From Actinoplanes sp. TFC3 (lineage in GTDB: Bacteria > Actinomycetota > Actinomycetes > Mycobacteriales > Micromonosporaceae), in assembly GCF_001553785.1 (NCBI RefSeq), contig NZ_LOJP01000001.1:3183930-3219409 (forward strand): a stretch of 35,480 nt of DNA, given 5' to 3'. How positions within the stretch are numbered: position 1 is the stretch's first letter; each line of letters begins with the position of its first letter. The notes below the pieces were generated by a model. That model was not told where the DNA came from. It worked only from the letters and a program-made list of their open reading frames with translations, and searched no databases. Position numbers and translations under genes: made by a program. This document shows positions 1 through 7,880 of this stretch, in pieces.

Positions 1-105
1 CAACCCACCCACCGCCCCTCCACACTGGAGCCCAGTGCCCGGTGCGGTCCGGGACGCCCGCACCGGCGCCCCGACCGGGACGGCCGCACCGGGCACACTC
101 ACCCC

Positions 106-432
106 ATGACACCCACCCACAGCGCGCTGATCATCGCCATCCCCGAAGCCGAACCCGCCGCACCGCTCATCGCCCTCACCCACGCCATCACCGCGGCCTA
201 CCCCCAGGCCCAGCCCTACCAGGGCGCCCACCCCGAGGTCATCCCCCACCTCACCATCGGCCACGACCATCCCCGGCACACCCTGCGCCAAGCCGAAACC
301 GCCACCACCGCCCACCTGCCCCTGCACGCCATCGCCACCCACGTGCACCTCATCCAAGGCCGCACCGAAACCGGCACCACCTGGCACACCACCCACAGCT
401 TTGCGCTCACAGCGATAGCGCCTTCCGCCTGA
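106..432 (+). CDS. Shortened 2'-5' RNA ligase / 2H phosphoesterase-like protein
   Basis: The 108-residue protein opens with HSALIIAIPEAEP, which resembles the first strand of actinobacterial 2'-5' RNA ligase (2H phosphoesterase) proteins, and ends with a C-terminal half containing EVIPHLTIG (the HxT-type motif, residues about 45-53) and a final HTTHSFAL strand. Family members are about 165-180 residues and carry two HxT motifs that form the active site. Here the first strand runs directly into what looks like the second half, so about 60 residues including the first HxT are missing. This is seen by eye, not by alignment. The gene may be an internally deleted remnant or a minimal non-catalytic relative. 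The ATG at 106 gives the conserved N-terminus. The next gene starts 26 bases downstream on the same strand, so co-transcription is plausible. Confidence 0.7.
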   Translation: MTPTHSALIIAIPEAEPAAPLIALTHAITAAYPQAQPYQGAHPEVIPHLTIGHDHPRHTLRQAETATTAHLPLHAIATHVHLIQGRTETGTTWHTTHSFALTAIAPSA

Positions 433-458
433 ACCAGCCGCCCGGCAAGGTCAGCGCC

Positions 459-1451
459 ATGAAAACGCTCATCCTCGGCGGCACCGAATTCGCCGGCCTC
501 GCCCTCGTCGACGAAGCGCACACCCGCGGGCACGACATCACCGTGCTCAACCGCGGCAGGCACCCCGCACCACCGCACGTCACCAGCCTCACCGGCGACC
601 GCACCCGGCCCGACGGGCTCGCCGCTCTCGCCGGCACCACCTACGACCTGGTCGTCGACACCTGGTCCTGGGCCCCCGCCGCCGTCCGCGACGCCGCCCG
701 CACCCTCAGCGGACGCGCCCGGCACTACACCTACATCTCCAGCCGCAGCGTCTACCAGGACCCCGGCACCACCGACCCGCTGACCGAGCGGAACCCCGTC
801 GTCGACGCCGACCCCGACGCCACCGAGCAGCCCGACTACTCCGCCGCCAAACGCGGCGCCGAAATCGCCGCCGACCAGCACTTCGACGGCCCCGTCCTGC
901 ACGCCCGTGCCGGCCTGGTCCTCGGCCCCCACGAGAACATCGGCCGCCTGCCCTGGTGGCTCACCCGCCTCGCCCGGGGCGGACCCACCCTCGCCCCCGG
1001 CCCGCACGACTCGCCTCTGCAACTCATCGACGCCCGCGACCTGGCCATTTTCATCCTCGACGCCGCCGAGAAGGACCTCACCGGCGCGTACAACGTCGCC
1101 AGCCCCACCGGGCACACCACGATGGGCGAGCTGCTCGAAACCGCGAACGAGATCACCGGCGGGCACGCCGGCCTGCAATGGCGTACCCCCGAGACGATCC
1201 TGGCCGCCGGCATCCAGCCCTGGACCGAACTGCCCATCTGGCTGCCGCCGGGCCCGGACCACCAGTACATCCACCGCGGCGACGTCAGCAAGGCCCTGGC
1301 CGCCGGGCTCCGCGTGCGACCCGCGCGAGAGACCATCGAGGACACCTGGACCTGGATGCAGACCCTCAGAGGTACGCCCACAGGTCGCGACGGCCGCAGC
1401 CCGGTGGGCCTGGACCCGGCCAAGGAAGCAGCAGCTCTCAACGCAGGCTGA
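459..1451 (+). CDS. NAD-dependent epimerase/dehydratase-family reductase (atypical SDR)
   Basis: This 330-residue protein begins MKTLILGGTEFAG, the GGTxFxG dinucleotide-binding fingerprint of atypical or extended short-chain dehydrogenases. Later features are YISSRSVY (strand and Ser region, about residue 90), YSAAKRGAE (the YxxxK catalytic pair, about residue 127), and a C-terminal region with QLIDARDLAIFILDA and YNVASP typical of sugar or isoflavone-reductase-like epimerases. The substrate cannot be deduced. The ATG at 459 was chosen because it places the glycine-rich loop at the N-terminus and has AAGG about 8 bases upstream. The reading frame stays open upstream but that translation is Arg/Pro-rich shadow sequence. 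It lies 26 bases after the shortened 2H gene and 212 bases before the siderophore genes; membership of the siderophore operon is not supported because a separate promoter lies between. Confidence 0.88.
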   Translation: MKTLILGGTEFAGLALVDEAHTRGHDITVLNRGRHPAPPHVTSLTGDRTRPDGLAALAGTTYDLVVDTWSWAPAAVRDAARTLSGRARHYTYISSRSVYQDPGTTDPLTERNPVVDADPDATEQPDYSAAKRGAEIAADQHFDGPVLHARAGLVLGPHENIGRLPWWLTRLARGGPTLAPGPHDSPLQLIDARDLAIFILDAAEKDLTGAYNVASPTGHTTMGELLETANEITGGHAGLQWRTPETILAAGIQPWTELPIWLPPGPDHQYIHRGDVSKALAAGLRVRPARETIEDTWTWMQTLRGTPTGRDGRSPVGLDPAKEAAALNAG

Positions 1452-1577
1452 CCGGGAAGTGGCAGCCCTCGGTCCCGGCCCGGCCAAGAGCTCCTGCCCA
1501 ACGGGCTCAAATCCAAGGTGTAGGTAGTCGTTGAATTCCTTTTTGTTCTTGGGGTGAGCCGTATCCGGTGCAGCGGC

Positions 1578-1609
1578 GCACACCTTGTAAAGCGTCCTAG
1601 GATGTTAGG
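1578..1609 (+). promoter_or_regulatory. 32-base promoter element, copy 1 (upstream of siderophore genes)
   Basis: A 32-base block starting GCACACC and containing CGTCCTAGGA followed by TAGG matches a block at 13841-13872 in 26 of 32 positions without gaps. Inside it TAGGAT (1598-1603) is a good actinobacterial -10 box, about 60 bases before the siderophore start codon. TCCTAGGA is self-complementary, so the block could be a -10 region, an operator, or both. Confidence 0.5.
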
Positions 1610-1663
1610 GGAGGTGGCGACGGACGGGGGTGGCGGCGACGGGGTCGGCGGGGATCTCGGAGA

Positions 1664-3130
1664 ATGAGGGACGTGCATGGCAGTGAAACCGCACGGACCC
1701 GCGCCGAGCTGGCATCGGTCCGCCCCGAGCTGATCGCTGGCTACGACGCCGCCCTGCCCCGGGCCCGCGCCGAGATCCTGTCCCGCCTGCTCGGCGCGAT
1801 CCACCGCGAACCGCTGCCCCGTGCGCGTGACCTGGTCTACCCCGGCGAGGCGGCGCAGCCGTTCGTGGTGCCCGAGCCCGGCCTGACCGTCCACCTCGGC
1901 GGCACCGCCATCAGCGACCCGCAGCACCTGATCACCGCGCTGGGCTGGCCGTCCGGGTTCGGCACCGAGATCGGCAACAGCGTCGCCAACCTCGCCCTGG
2001 CCTACGCCGACCCGGCCCCCCGATCACCGCGCCCCCTGCTCGCCACCGGACCCGGCCTGGCCACCCTGGAGCAGCAGGTCGCCGACGGGCACCCGCTGCA
2101 CCCCGGATGCCGCACCCGCACCGGGCTGAGCACCGCCGACGTGCTGCGCTACGCCCCCGAGCACCGCCCCACCCTGCGCCTGCACCGAATCGCCGTCCCC
2201 GCCGACCGCTGGTACGGCACCGCTCCCCCGATCCTGCTGGCGCACCCGTGGCAGGCCGAGCACCTGCGCGACACCTATCCGTGGCTGCAACCGGCCGGGC
2301 TGAGCGAGCCGGTACGCCCGCTGATGTCGTTGCGCACCGTGGACGCCGGGGCCGTGCACGTCAAAACCGCCGTGGACGTGCAGATGACCTCGGCCGTGCG
2401 AACCGTGTCACCGGCCGCCGTGCACAACGGACCCCTGCTGTCGGCCCTGCTCACCGAGCTGACCGCTGACCTGCCGCTGGAGGTGCTGCGCGAGAGCGGA
2501 GCCGGGGCGGTGCTGGTGGACGGGCAACCCAGCCGGCACCTGGCCCACCTGCGCCGCCAGGCCCCGCGGGTGCAGGCCGGGGAGGTGGTGTTGCCGCTGG
2601 CCGCGCTGGCCGCGCCCGACCCGTACGACGGCGAACCTCTGGTGGTACGGGCGGCGCTGAATCCGTACCAGTGGTGGCACGATCTGATGTTCTTGATCTT
2701 CCCGGTGGTGATCAGCGTGCTGGAACGCGGGGTGGCTCTGGAGGCGCACGGGCAGAACCTGCTGGTCGTGCTGCGTGACGGGCGGCCGGTGCGGCTGGTG
2801 TACCGCGATTTCGGGGGTGTGCGCGTCGCGCGGTCCGTGCTGGACATCAGCCTGTCCACCGACGACCCGGCCGTGCTGCGCACCAAGCTGTCGGCGGCAG
2901 TGCTCGGCACCGTGACCGGGCAGCTCATCGCCGTGCTGCAACGCGCCGGAGCCGACGCGGGCAAACTGTGGACGATCACCGCGCAGGCCATCGCCGCGGT
3001 GGGCACCGGGCACGCCACGGCGATGCTGCGCGAGCCGATCCCGGTGAAGGCGACAACGGCCATGCGCCTGGCCGCCGACCCCCTCGATGACGTGTGGGCG
3101 TACCTGGACAACCCGATGGCCGCGTCGTGA
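1664..3130 (+). CDS. NIS siderophore synthetase (IucA/IucC family), first copy
   Basis: This 488-residue protein belongs to the IucA/IucC family of NRPS-independent siderophore synthetases, which adenylate a carboxylate such as citrate and join it to an amine or alcohol. Recognisable blocks are GHPLHPGCRTRTGLS (about residues 145-160; ATP-binding motif of the form GHPxHPxxKxRxG, here with Arg in place of the usual Lys), KTAVDVQMTSAVRTVSP followed by NGP (about 230-252), then LEAHGQN (about 361) and RDFGG (about 381) of the C-terminal catalytic half. The length is somewhat short for the family (about 550-620). The ATG at 1664 has GGAG very close; GTG at 1673 is an alternative. It overlaps the next synthetase by four bases (GTGA), indicating translational coupling. 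The carboxylate and amine substrates cannot be told from sequence. Confidence 0.93.
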   Translation: MRDVHGSETARTRAELASVRPELIAGYDAALPRARAEILSRLLGAIHREPLPRARDLVYPGEAAQPFVVPEPGLTVHLGGTAISDPQHLITALGWPSGFGTEIGNSVANLALAYADPAPRSPRPLLATGPGLATLEQQVADGHPLHPGCRTRTGLSTADVLRYAPEHRPTLRLHRIAVPADRWYGTAPPILLAHPWQAEHLRDTYPWLQPAGLSEPVRPLMSLRTVDAGAVHVKTAVDVQMTSAVRTVSPAAVHNGPLLSALLTELTADLPLEVLRESGAGAVLVDGQPSRHLAHLRRQAPRVQAGEVVLPLAALAAPDPYDGEPLVVRAALNPYQWWHDLMFLIFPVVISVLERGVALEAHGQNLLVVLRDGRPVRLVYRDFGGVRVARSVLDISLSTDDPAVLRTKLSAAVLGTVTGQLIAVLQRAGADAGKLWTITAQAIAAVGTGHATAMLREPIPVKATTAMRLAADPLDDVWAYLDNPMAAS

Positions 3131-4734
3131 CCCGCAGCCTGGCCTCGCAGCGCCTGGCGGTGTCCGCCGCGCACGTGGCGGCCGCTCTGGACGTGCACGC
3201 CCCGCAGCTCAGCGACGGGTTCGCCGCGGCGCTGGGCGAGGCCGCCGACGTCGTGGGCCGCCGGCTGCGCGGGGCGCTGGTGCGCGAACGGCTGATCCCG
3301 GTGGCCCCCGGCGGGCAGGTCCACGGCTTCGGACGGGTGGAGTATCCGCACGCCGGCGCCGCGGACCCGGTGGAGCTGCTGCCCGCGCACCTGCCCGGCT
3401 CGGCGGAGCTGGCCGCCGAGCTGCGCAACGCCGTGGTCAACCTGGCCGTGGCGATGTCCCGGCCCCGCCCGCCCGCCGAGGACGGCCCCGACGCGCAGGC
3501 GGTGGCCGGGGAGCGGCTGGCCGTGGCCGGGCACAACCTGCATCCGTGCGGGCGGACCCGGCTGGGCTGGGACACCGGTGACGTGCTCGCCCACGACCTG
3601 GAGGCCGGGCACACCCGGCTGGGGTTCGTGGCCGTCCGCGACGACGCCCACCTCGGCGACGACGTCGGCGCGGTCCTGCGCGAGCAGTACCCGCAGCTCA
3701 GCGCGCCACCGCCGGGCTACCGGCTGCAACCGGTGCACACGTGGCAGCGTGACGGCGTGCTGCGCACCCGCTACCGGCAACTGATCGCCGACGGCGTGGT
3801 GCGCCTGCTCGACGACGAACTCGACGCGGTGCCCACCGCGGCGCTGCGCACCCTGCTGCTGCCGGCGGGCGCCGACGGGCGCCGCCGCTACGTCAAGGTG
3901 TCCCTGGACATCCAGGTGACCTCCACCCGGCGCAGCATCTCGGTCGCCAGCACCCGCAACGGCCCAGCGGTGTCGGCGCTGCTGCACCGCATGCTCGCCG
4001 AGGACCCCGGCGCGGACCGGCTGCTGCTGCTGGCCGAAACCGCGGGCGCGGCCGTGCCGGTGGGCTCGGGTCGGGACCTGTCAGCGATCGTGCGCGACGG
4101 GCTGACCGGGCGCCTGCAACCCGGTGAGCGGGCGGTGCCGGGCGGGGCGCTGCCGTTCGTGGCCGCCGAGCTGGTGGCCGGGTTCGCGGCTGCGACGCGG
4201 CGTGCGGATGACGCGGGAGCGGCGGCGGCGTTCCTGCGGGCGTACGCCCGGCTGGTGGTGCCCCCGCTGCTGCGCTTGACCCTGCGCGGGGTGGCGTTGG
4301 AGGCTCACCTGCAGAACTGCGTGCCCACGTTCGTCCGCGGGGTGCCGCACCGGCTGGCGGTGCGTGACTTCGCCGGGCTGCGCCTGCACCCGGGCCGCCT
4401 CGAAGCAGCCGGGCATCGGGTGGCGCTGTGGCCGGGTTCGGTGGTGGCCACCGGCGACCCCGACGTGCTGCGCGCCAAAATCGGCTACACGTTGTTCCAG
4501 GCACACCTGGGTGAGCTGGTGATCCGTCTCGGTCAGTCGCACGCGCTGGCCGAGGACCGGGCCTGGCGGATCGTGCGGTCGGTGCTCGACGAGGTGTACG
4601 AGCGGACCGGGCGCGACGACCACGCCGCGTTCACCGCTGCGGCGGTGCCGCACAAGGCGCTGGTGCGGATGCGGCTGGCCGGTGCGGGCGATGAATACCT
4701 CCCGGTGCACAATCCGTTGCATGCCAGCGCCTGA
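3127..4734 (+). CDS. NIS siderophore synthetase (IucA/IucC family), second copy
   Basis: This 535-residue protein is the second IucA/IucC-family synthetase of the operon. It shows GHNLHPCGRTRLGW (about residues 136-149), VKVSLDIQVTSTRRSISVAS followed by NGP (about 257-280), LEAHLQN (about 393) and VRDFAGLRLHPGRLE (about 414), aligning block by block with its upstream neighbour while being clearly divergent from it. I take the GTG at 3127 as start because it makes a four-base GTGA overlap with the first synthetase; an upstream in-frame ATG at 3094 would create a longer overlap. Two different NIS synthetases in tandem are typical of pathways that acylate two ends of a diamine or two carboxylates in sequence. 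The last 14 bases overlap the decarboxylase gene, so all three genes are probably translated as one coupled unit. Confidence 0.93.
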   Translation: MTRSLASQRLAVSAAHVAAALDVHAPQLSDGFAAALGEAADVVGRRLRGALVRERLIPVAPGGQVHGFGRVEYPHAGAADPVELLPAHLPGSAELAAELRNAVVNLAVAMSRPRPPAEDGPDAQAVAGERLAVAGHNLHPCGRTRLGWDTGDVLAHDLEAGHTRLGFVAVRDDAHLGDDVGAVLREQYPQLSAPPPGYRLQPVHTWQRDGVLRTRYRQLIADGVVRLLDDELDAVPTAALRTLLLPAGADGRRRYVKVSLDIQVTSTRRSISVASTRNGPAVSALLHRMLAEDPGADRLLLLAETAGAAVPVGSGRDLSAIVRDGLTGRLQPGERAVPGGALPFVAAELVAGFAAATRRADDAGAAAAFLRAYARLVVPPLLRLTLRGVALEAHLQNCVPTFVRGVPHRLAVRDFAGLRLHPGRLEAAGHRVALWPGSVVATGDPDVLRAKIGYTLFQAHLGELVIRLGQSHALAEDRAWRIVRSVLDEVYERTGRDDHAAFTAAAVPHKALVRMRLAGAGDEYLPVHNPLHASA

Positions 4735-6008
4735 GCACGTGCGGTCCGCGGTGCGCGCGCTGCCCGCCCCCGTGTGCGCCTACCTCTACGACCGCCAGGC
4801 GCTGCAGGACCGCGCCGCCGCCGTGCGCGCCGCCCTGCCCGCAGGCACCACACTGCTGTACGCGATGAAGGCCAACGGTCACCCCGAGGTCGTGCGCACC
4901 CTGGCACAGGTCTGCGACGGCGTGGAGGTGGCCTCCGGCGGTGAGCTCGCGATCGCCCGCGCTGCCGGGGCGCGGCGCATCGTGTTCGGCGGGCCGGGCA
5001 AGACCGACGCGGAGCTGGCCGCCGCGCTGGACGCGGGTGCGCAGCTCAACATCGAGAGCGGGCAGGAGTTGCTGCGGCTCGATCGGCTGGCGGCGGCCCG
5101 AGGGCAGATCGTTGAGGCCTGTGTACGGGTGAACCGCACCACCACCACGATCAGCGGCTCGCACACCATGGCGGGCACGGCCACCCCCTTCGGCGGGGAC
5201 GAGACCCCCCCCGCCGCGTTCTTCGCCCTGCCCCACGAGCAGGGCCGGATCATCGGGTTCCACCTGCACGCCCCCGACCGGCGGCCCCCCCCCCGGGGGG
5301 GGCCCGCCCCCCCCGTGGGGGGGGGAGGAGCCCCGCCTCGCCGCGTTCTTCGCCCTGCCCCACGAGCAGGTCCGGATCATCGGGTTCCACCTGCACGCGG
5401 TGTCGAACAACCTCGACGGCGCCGCGCACGCCCGGTTCCTGGCCGGCTGCCTGCAGTGGTCGCTGGCGGCGGCCGCAGAGCACGGGGTCGACCTGCGCAT
5501 GGTCAACGCCGGCGGCGGGCTGGGCGTGGACCACACCAGCGACGCGATGATCGAGCTGGCGGCGCTGTCGCGCGGGGTGAGCGTACCGGCGGGTGTGGAG
5601 CTGATTGTGGAGCCGGGGCGGGTCCTGGCGGCCGACGCGGGCTGGTACGCCGCCGAGGTGCTGGACCTCAAGCACAATCACGGCACCTGGTTCGCGGTGC
5701 TGCGCGGCGGCACCCATCATTTCCGGCTGCCCGCCGCGTGGGGCTACAGCCACCCGTTCACCGTCGTGGCCCGTGACACCTGGGACTACCCGTGGCCACG
5801 CCCACAAATAGCAGGGGTGCCGGTGACCGCCGCCGGTGAGCTGTGCACACCCCGCGACGTGCTGACCCGCGCCCAGCACGTCAACCGGCTCCGCGTCGGT
5901 GACGTGCTGCTGTTCGGGCGTACCGGTGCCTACGGGTGGGACATCTCCCACCACGACTTCCTGCGCCACGACCCCCCACAGTTCGTGCTGCTCGGCGGCG
6001 AACGCTGA
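4721..6008 (+). pseudogene. Type III PLP-dependent decarboxylase (SbnH/PvsE/DAPDC-like), frameshifted
   Basis: The sequence encodes a type III fold PLP decarboxylase related to diaminopimelate/ornithine decarboxylases and to siderophore decarboxylases such as SbnH and PvsE. Visible motifs are YAMKANGHP (PLP lysine, about residue 48), GSHTMAGTATPFG, FHLHAVSNN, NAGGGLGVDH, VEPGRVL, a C-terminal GELCTPRDVL (Cys/Asp motif) and GAYGWDISHHDF. The first half reads in one frame (from ATG 4721) and the second half in another (to TGA 6008). The switch happens inside 5213-5398, where a 59-base segment is present twice, 127 bases apart, separated by runs of 8-10 C or G. Removing 127 bases restores one continuous 386-residue protein of normal family length. 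This suggests either a very recent slippage duplication or an assembly error. In the operon it would decarboxylate an amino-acid precursor or a citryl-amino-acid intermediate. Confidence 0.8.
5213..5398 (+). repeat. 59-base direct repeat (5213-5271, 5340-5398) flanking G/C homopolymers
   Basis: The two 59-base copies differ at one position and lie 127 bases apart. Between them are ten C (5285-5294), eight G (5295-5302), eight C (5307-5314) and nine G (5317-5325). Similarity extends weakly upstream of each copy, as if one were a degraded read of the same sequence. The unit shifts the reading frame by +1. Confidence 0.9.
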
Positions 6009-6014
6009 CGGGTG

Positions 6015-6518
6015 TCAGGAGCGCTGGCCCGGTGACACCTGGGTGCGGCGCAGCTCACGCAGCGCCTGCCGGCGGGTGTCGCCCTTGAGCGTGTCGATGT
6101 AGAGCCGCCCGTCGAGGTGGTCGCTCTCGTGCTGCAACGCGCGCGCCAGCAACCCCGTGCCGTGGATCACCAGCGGCTTCCCGTGCTGATCGAAACCGGT
6201 CGCGGTCACCGACATCGCCCGTGGCGTGGCAAACCCGAGCTGCGGCACCGACAGGCACGCCTCCTCGTCGTCCTGCTGCCCGGCGAAGTCCGAGAGCACC
6301 GGGTTGATCAGGTGGCCGACCACACCGTCGACGTTGTAGGAGAACGCGCGCAGGTTCACCCCGATCTGCGGGGCGGCCACCCCGGCGCGCCCGGGTTCAC
6401 GCACGGTGTCCTCCAAGTCGCGTACCAGCTCGCGCACGGCGGCGTCGAAGTCGACGATCGGGTCGGACTCGGTGCGCAGGACGGGGTCACCGAACAGCCG
6501 GATGGCACGTACAGTCAT
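6015..6518 (-). CDS. def: Peptide deformylase
   Basis: This 167-residue metalloenzyme removes the N-formyl group from nascent proteins. All three family motifs are present: GRAGVAAPQIG (motif 1, about residues 42-52), EACLSVP (motif 2 with the metal-binding Cys, about 92-98) and QHESDHLDG (motif 3, HExxH, about 136-144). I chose ATG 6518 (MTVRAIRLFGDP) over the longer open frame because the upstream extension is Arg/Pro-rich and absent from the family. A -10 box TAGGTT (6526-6531, minus strand) lies 7 bases before this ATG, suggesting a leaderless transcript started inside the end of the upstream pabB-like gene. It is convergent with the siderophore operon, with only 6 bases between the stop codons. 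Motif 1 has an Arg-Ala insertion-like variant relative to the usual GxGLAAPQ, as in many actinobacterial secondary deformylases, so this may be a second copy in the genome. Confidence 0.95.
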   Translation of the reverse strand: MTVRAIRLFGDPVLRTESDPIVDFDAAVRELVRDLEDTVREPGRAGVAAPQIGVNLRAFSYNVDGVVGHLINPVLSDFAGQQDDEEACLSVPQLGFATPRAMSVTATGFDQHGKPLVIHGTGLLARALQHESDHLDGRLYIDTLKGDTRRQALRELRRTQVSPGQRS

Positions 6519-6525
6519 GACCTCG

Positions 6526-6531
6526 AACCTA
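6526..6531 (-). promoter_or_regulatory. -10 box of def, overlapping the pabB-like stop codon
   Basis: TAGGTT on the minus strand fits TANNNT and ends 7 bases before the def ATG. Its first three bases (TAG) are the stop codon of the upstream gene at 6529-6531. Confidence 0.5.
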
Positions 6532-7755
6532 CCGTGCCAGCACCGAGCGCAGCGGGCCCGCCTTGGCCGCGGCCTCGGCCACCTCCGCGGCCGGGTCACT
6601 GTCGATGGTGATGCCACCGCCGGCCCACAGGTGCAGCCGGCCCTCGGCAGCAGCGACCGTGCGGATGGTCAGCCCCAGGTCGAGGTGGTCGGTGCCGACC
6701 CAGCCCAGCGCGCCCATGCTCACCCCGCGCCCCACCGGTTCCAGCCCGGCGATCTGCTGCAACGCCGCCAGCTTGGGCGCACCGGTCACCGACCCGCCCG
6801 GGCACACGGCCCGCAGCAGCGCGGCCAGGTCGAGATGCCCGACGATCGGCGCCGACACCTGCGACTCGGCCTGCCACAACCCCGACCATTGCCGTACGGC
6901 GAAAAGCTCGTCCACCCGCACCGGCCCCACCCCGGCCAGGCGGGCCAGGTCGTTGCGTTCCAGGTCCACGATCATGGTGTGCTCGGCGCGTTCCTTGGCC
7001 GAGGCCAGCAAGGCGCGCCGGCCCGCCTCGGTGGCCGGCCCGGTGCCCTTGATCGGGCGGGTCAGCACCCGGGCGGCGCGGACCTCGACGAGGGTTTCCG
7101 GCGACGCGGTGGCGATCGCCCAGCCATCGCCGCGCAGCAGCCCGCCGTAGCGAGCCCCCGCCAGCTTCGTCACCCGCTGTAGGGCCGGGCCCGGGTCGCC
7201 GGTGTACGCAGCGCTGGCATGACCGACCACATTGACCTGATATACGTCGCCGCGGGCGATGGCGTCGCGGACCGCCTCGACCGCGCCGGCATGCTCGGCC
7301 GGGGTCCAGCTCGGCCGCCACCCACCCAGCTCGTACGTCGACGCAGCGTCACCGGAGGATGCCGCGCTGAAACCGCTTTCCCGGTCGTCGCCGGGCTCGG
7401 TGTGCACGTAGAGAACCGCTGCCACATCCGGGATTCCCGGCACGGGCGTCGACGCGCCGAGTGTCCCCCCGGCCATCACCGAACCGGCATCAGCAGACAC
7501 GTACAGTGAGGCACCGCAGACCGAGCCGGCGCCGATCGGGTGGAAACGGGTGGCCGAAAGGATGAGGTTTCGCACCGGCAGTCCGTTGCCGGCGAGCCAC
7601 GCTGTCACAAGCTCGGCAGGGTCACCGCCCTCCTCCCGGTACCACTCGAACCGGCATGACGGACGGTGACGGCGCAGGCAGGAGGCCGGAGAGCCCGGTG
7701 CCGCTGTTTGCGTCGCTGTCGGAAAGTGGTCGTATCGGCGCCCACCGTGGAACAA
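6529..7755 (-). CDS. pabB: Aminodeoxychorismate/anthranilate synthase component I (PabB-like)
   Basis: This chorismate-binding enzyme shows the complete catalytic domain: YELGGWRPSWTPAEH, VRDAIARGDVYQVNV, ATASPETLVEV, TRPIKGTGP, ERAEHTMIVDLERNDL, CPGGSVTGAPK, and the terminal GGGITIDSDPAAE. These define the PabB/TrpE superfamily; the PIKGT motif favours the aminodeoxychorismate (folate) type over TrpE. The N-terminus is unclear. Recognisable similarity begins at FEWYREEGG (about 7650), but no good start codon precedes it in frame: the listed start is a TTG at 7755 without a ribosome binding site, the next in-frame start is GTG 7608, and the attractive ATG at 7657 is in another frame. A small indel at the 5' end is possible. 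No glutaminase partner (PabA) or lyase lies adjacent. It runs into def, which may have its own leaderless promoter. Confidence 0.82.
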   Translation of the reverse strand: MFHGGRRYDHFPTATQTAAPGSPASCLRRHRPSCRFEWYREEGGDPAELVTAWLAGNGLPVRNLILSATRFHPIGAGSVCGASLYVSADAGSVMAGGTLGASTPVPGIPDVAAVLYVHTEPGDDRESGFSAASSGDAASTYELGGWRPSWTPAEHAGAVEAVRDAIARGDVYQVNVVGHASAAYTGDPGPALQRVTKLAGARYGGLLRGDGWAIATASPETLVEVRAARVLTRPIKGTGPATEAGRRALLASAKERAEHTMIVDLERNDLARLAGVGPVRVDELFAVRQWSGLWQAESQVSAPIVGHLDLAALLRAVCPGGSVTGAPKLAALQQIAGLEPVGRGVSMGALGWVGTDHLDLGLTIRTVAAAEGRLHLWAGGGITIDSDPAAEVAEAAAKAGPLRSVLAR

Positions 7756-7880
7756 CTGGACAGTGGATTCTGTCAACGCAGGCCCATCACTCGCTTGCCC
7801 CGGACTCGTTCGGAAGGGAGTAGTGTTCGGCCCCGTTGATGTGAAGCACAACACAAACCCCCCGTGACCGGAGACCTCCG

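Noticed and set aside
42..458. A 469-codon plus-strand frame that begins far upstream of the epimerase
   Set aside because: The added N-terminus is Arg/Pro/His-rich shadow sequence over the 2H-like gene; the epimerase fold starts cleanly at 459.
5281..5330. The C10/G8/C8/G9 runs as a G-quadruplex regulatory element
   Set aside because: They sit inside a frameshifted duplicated segment of a coding gene and look more like an assembly or slippage product.
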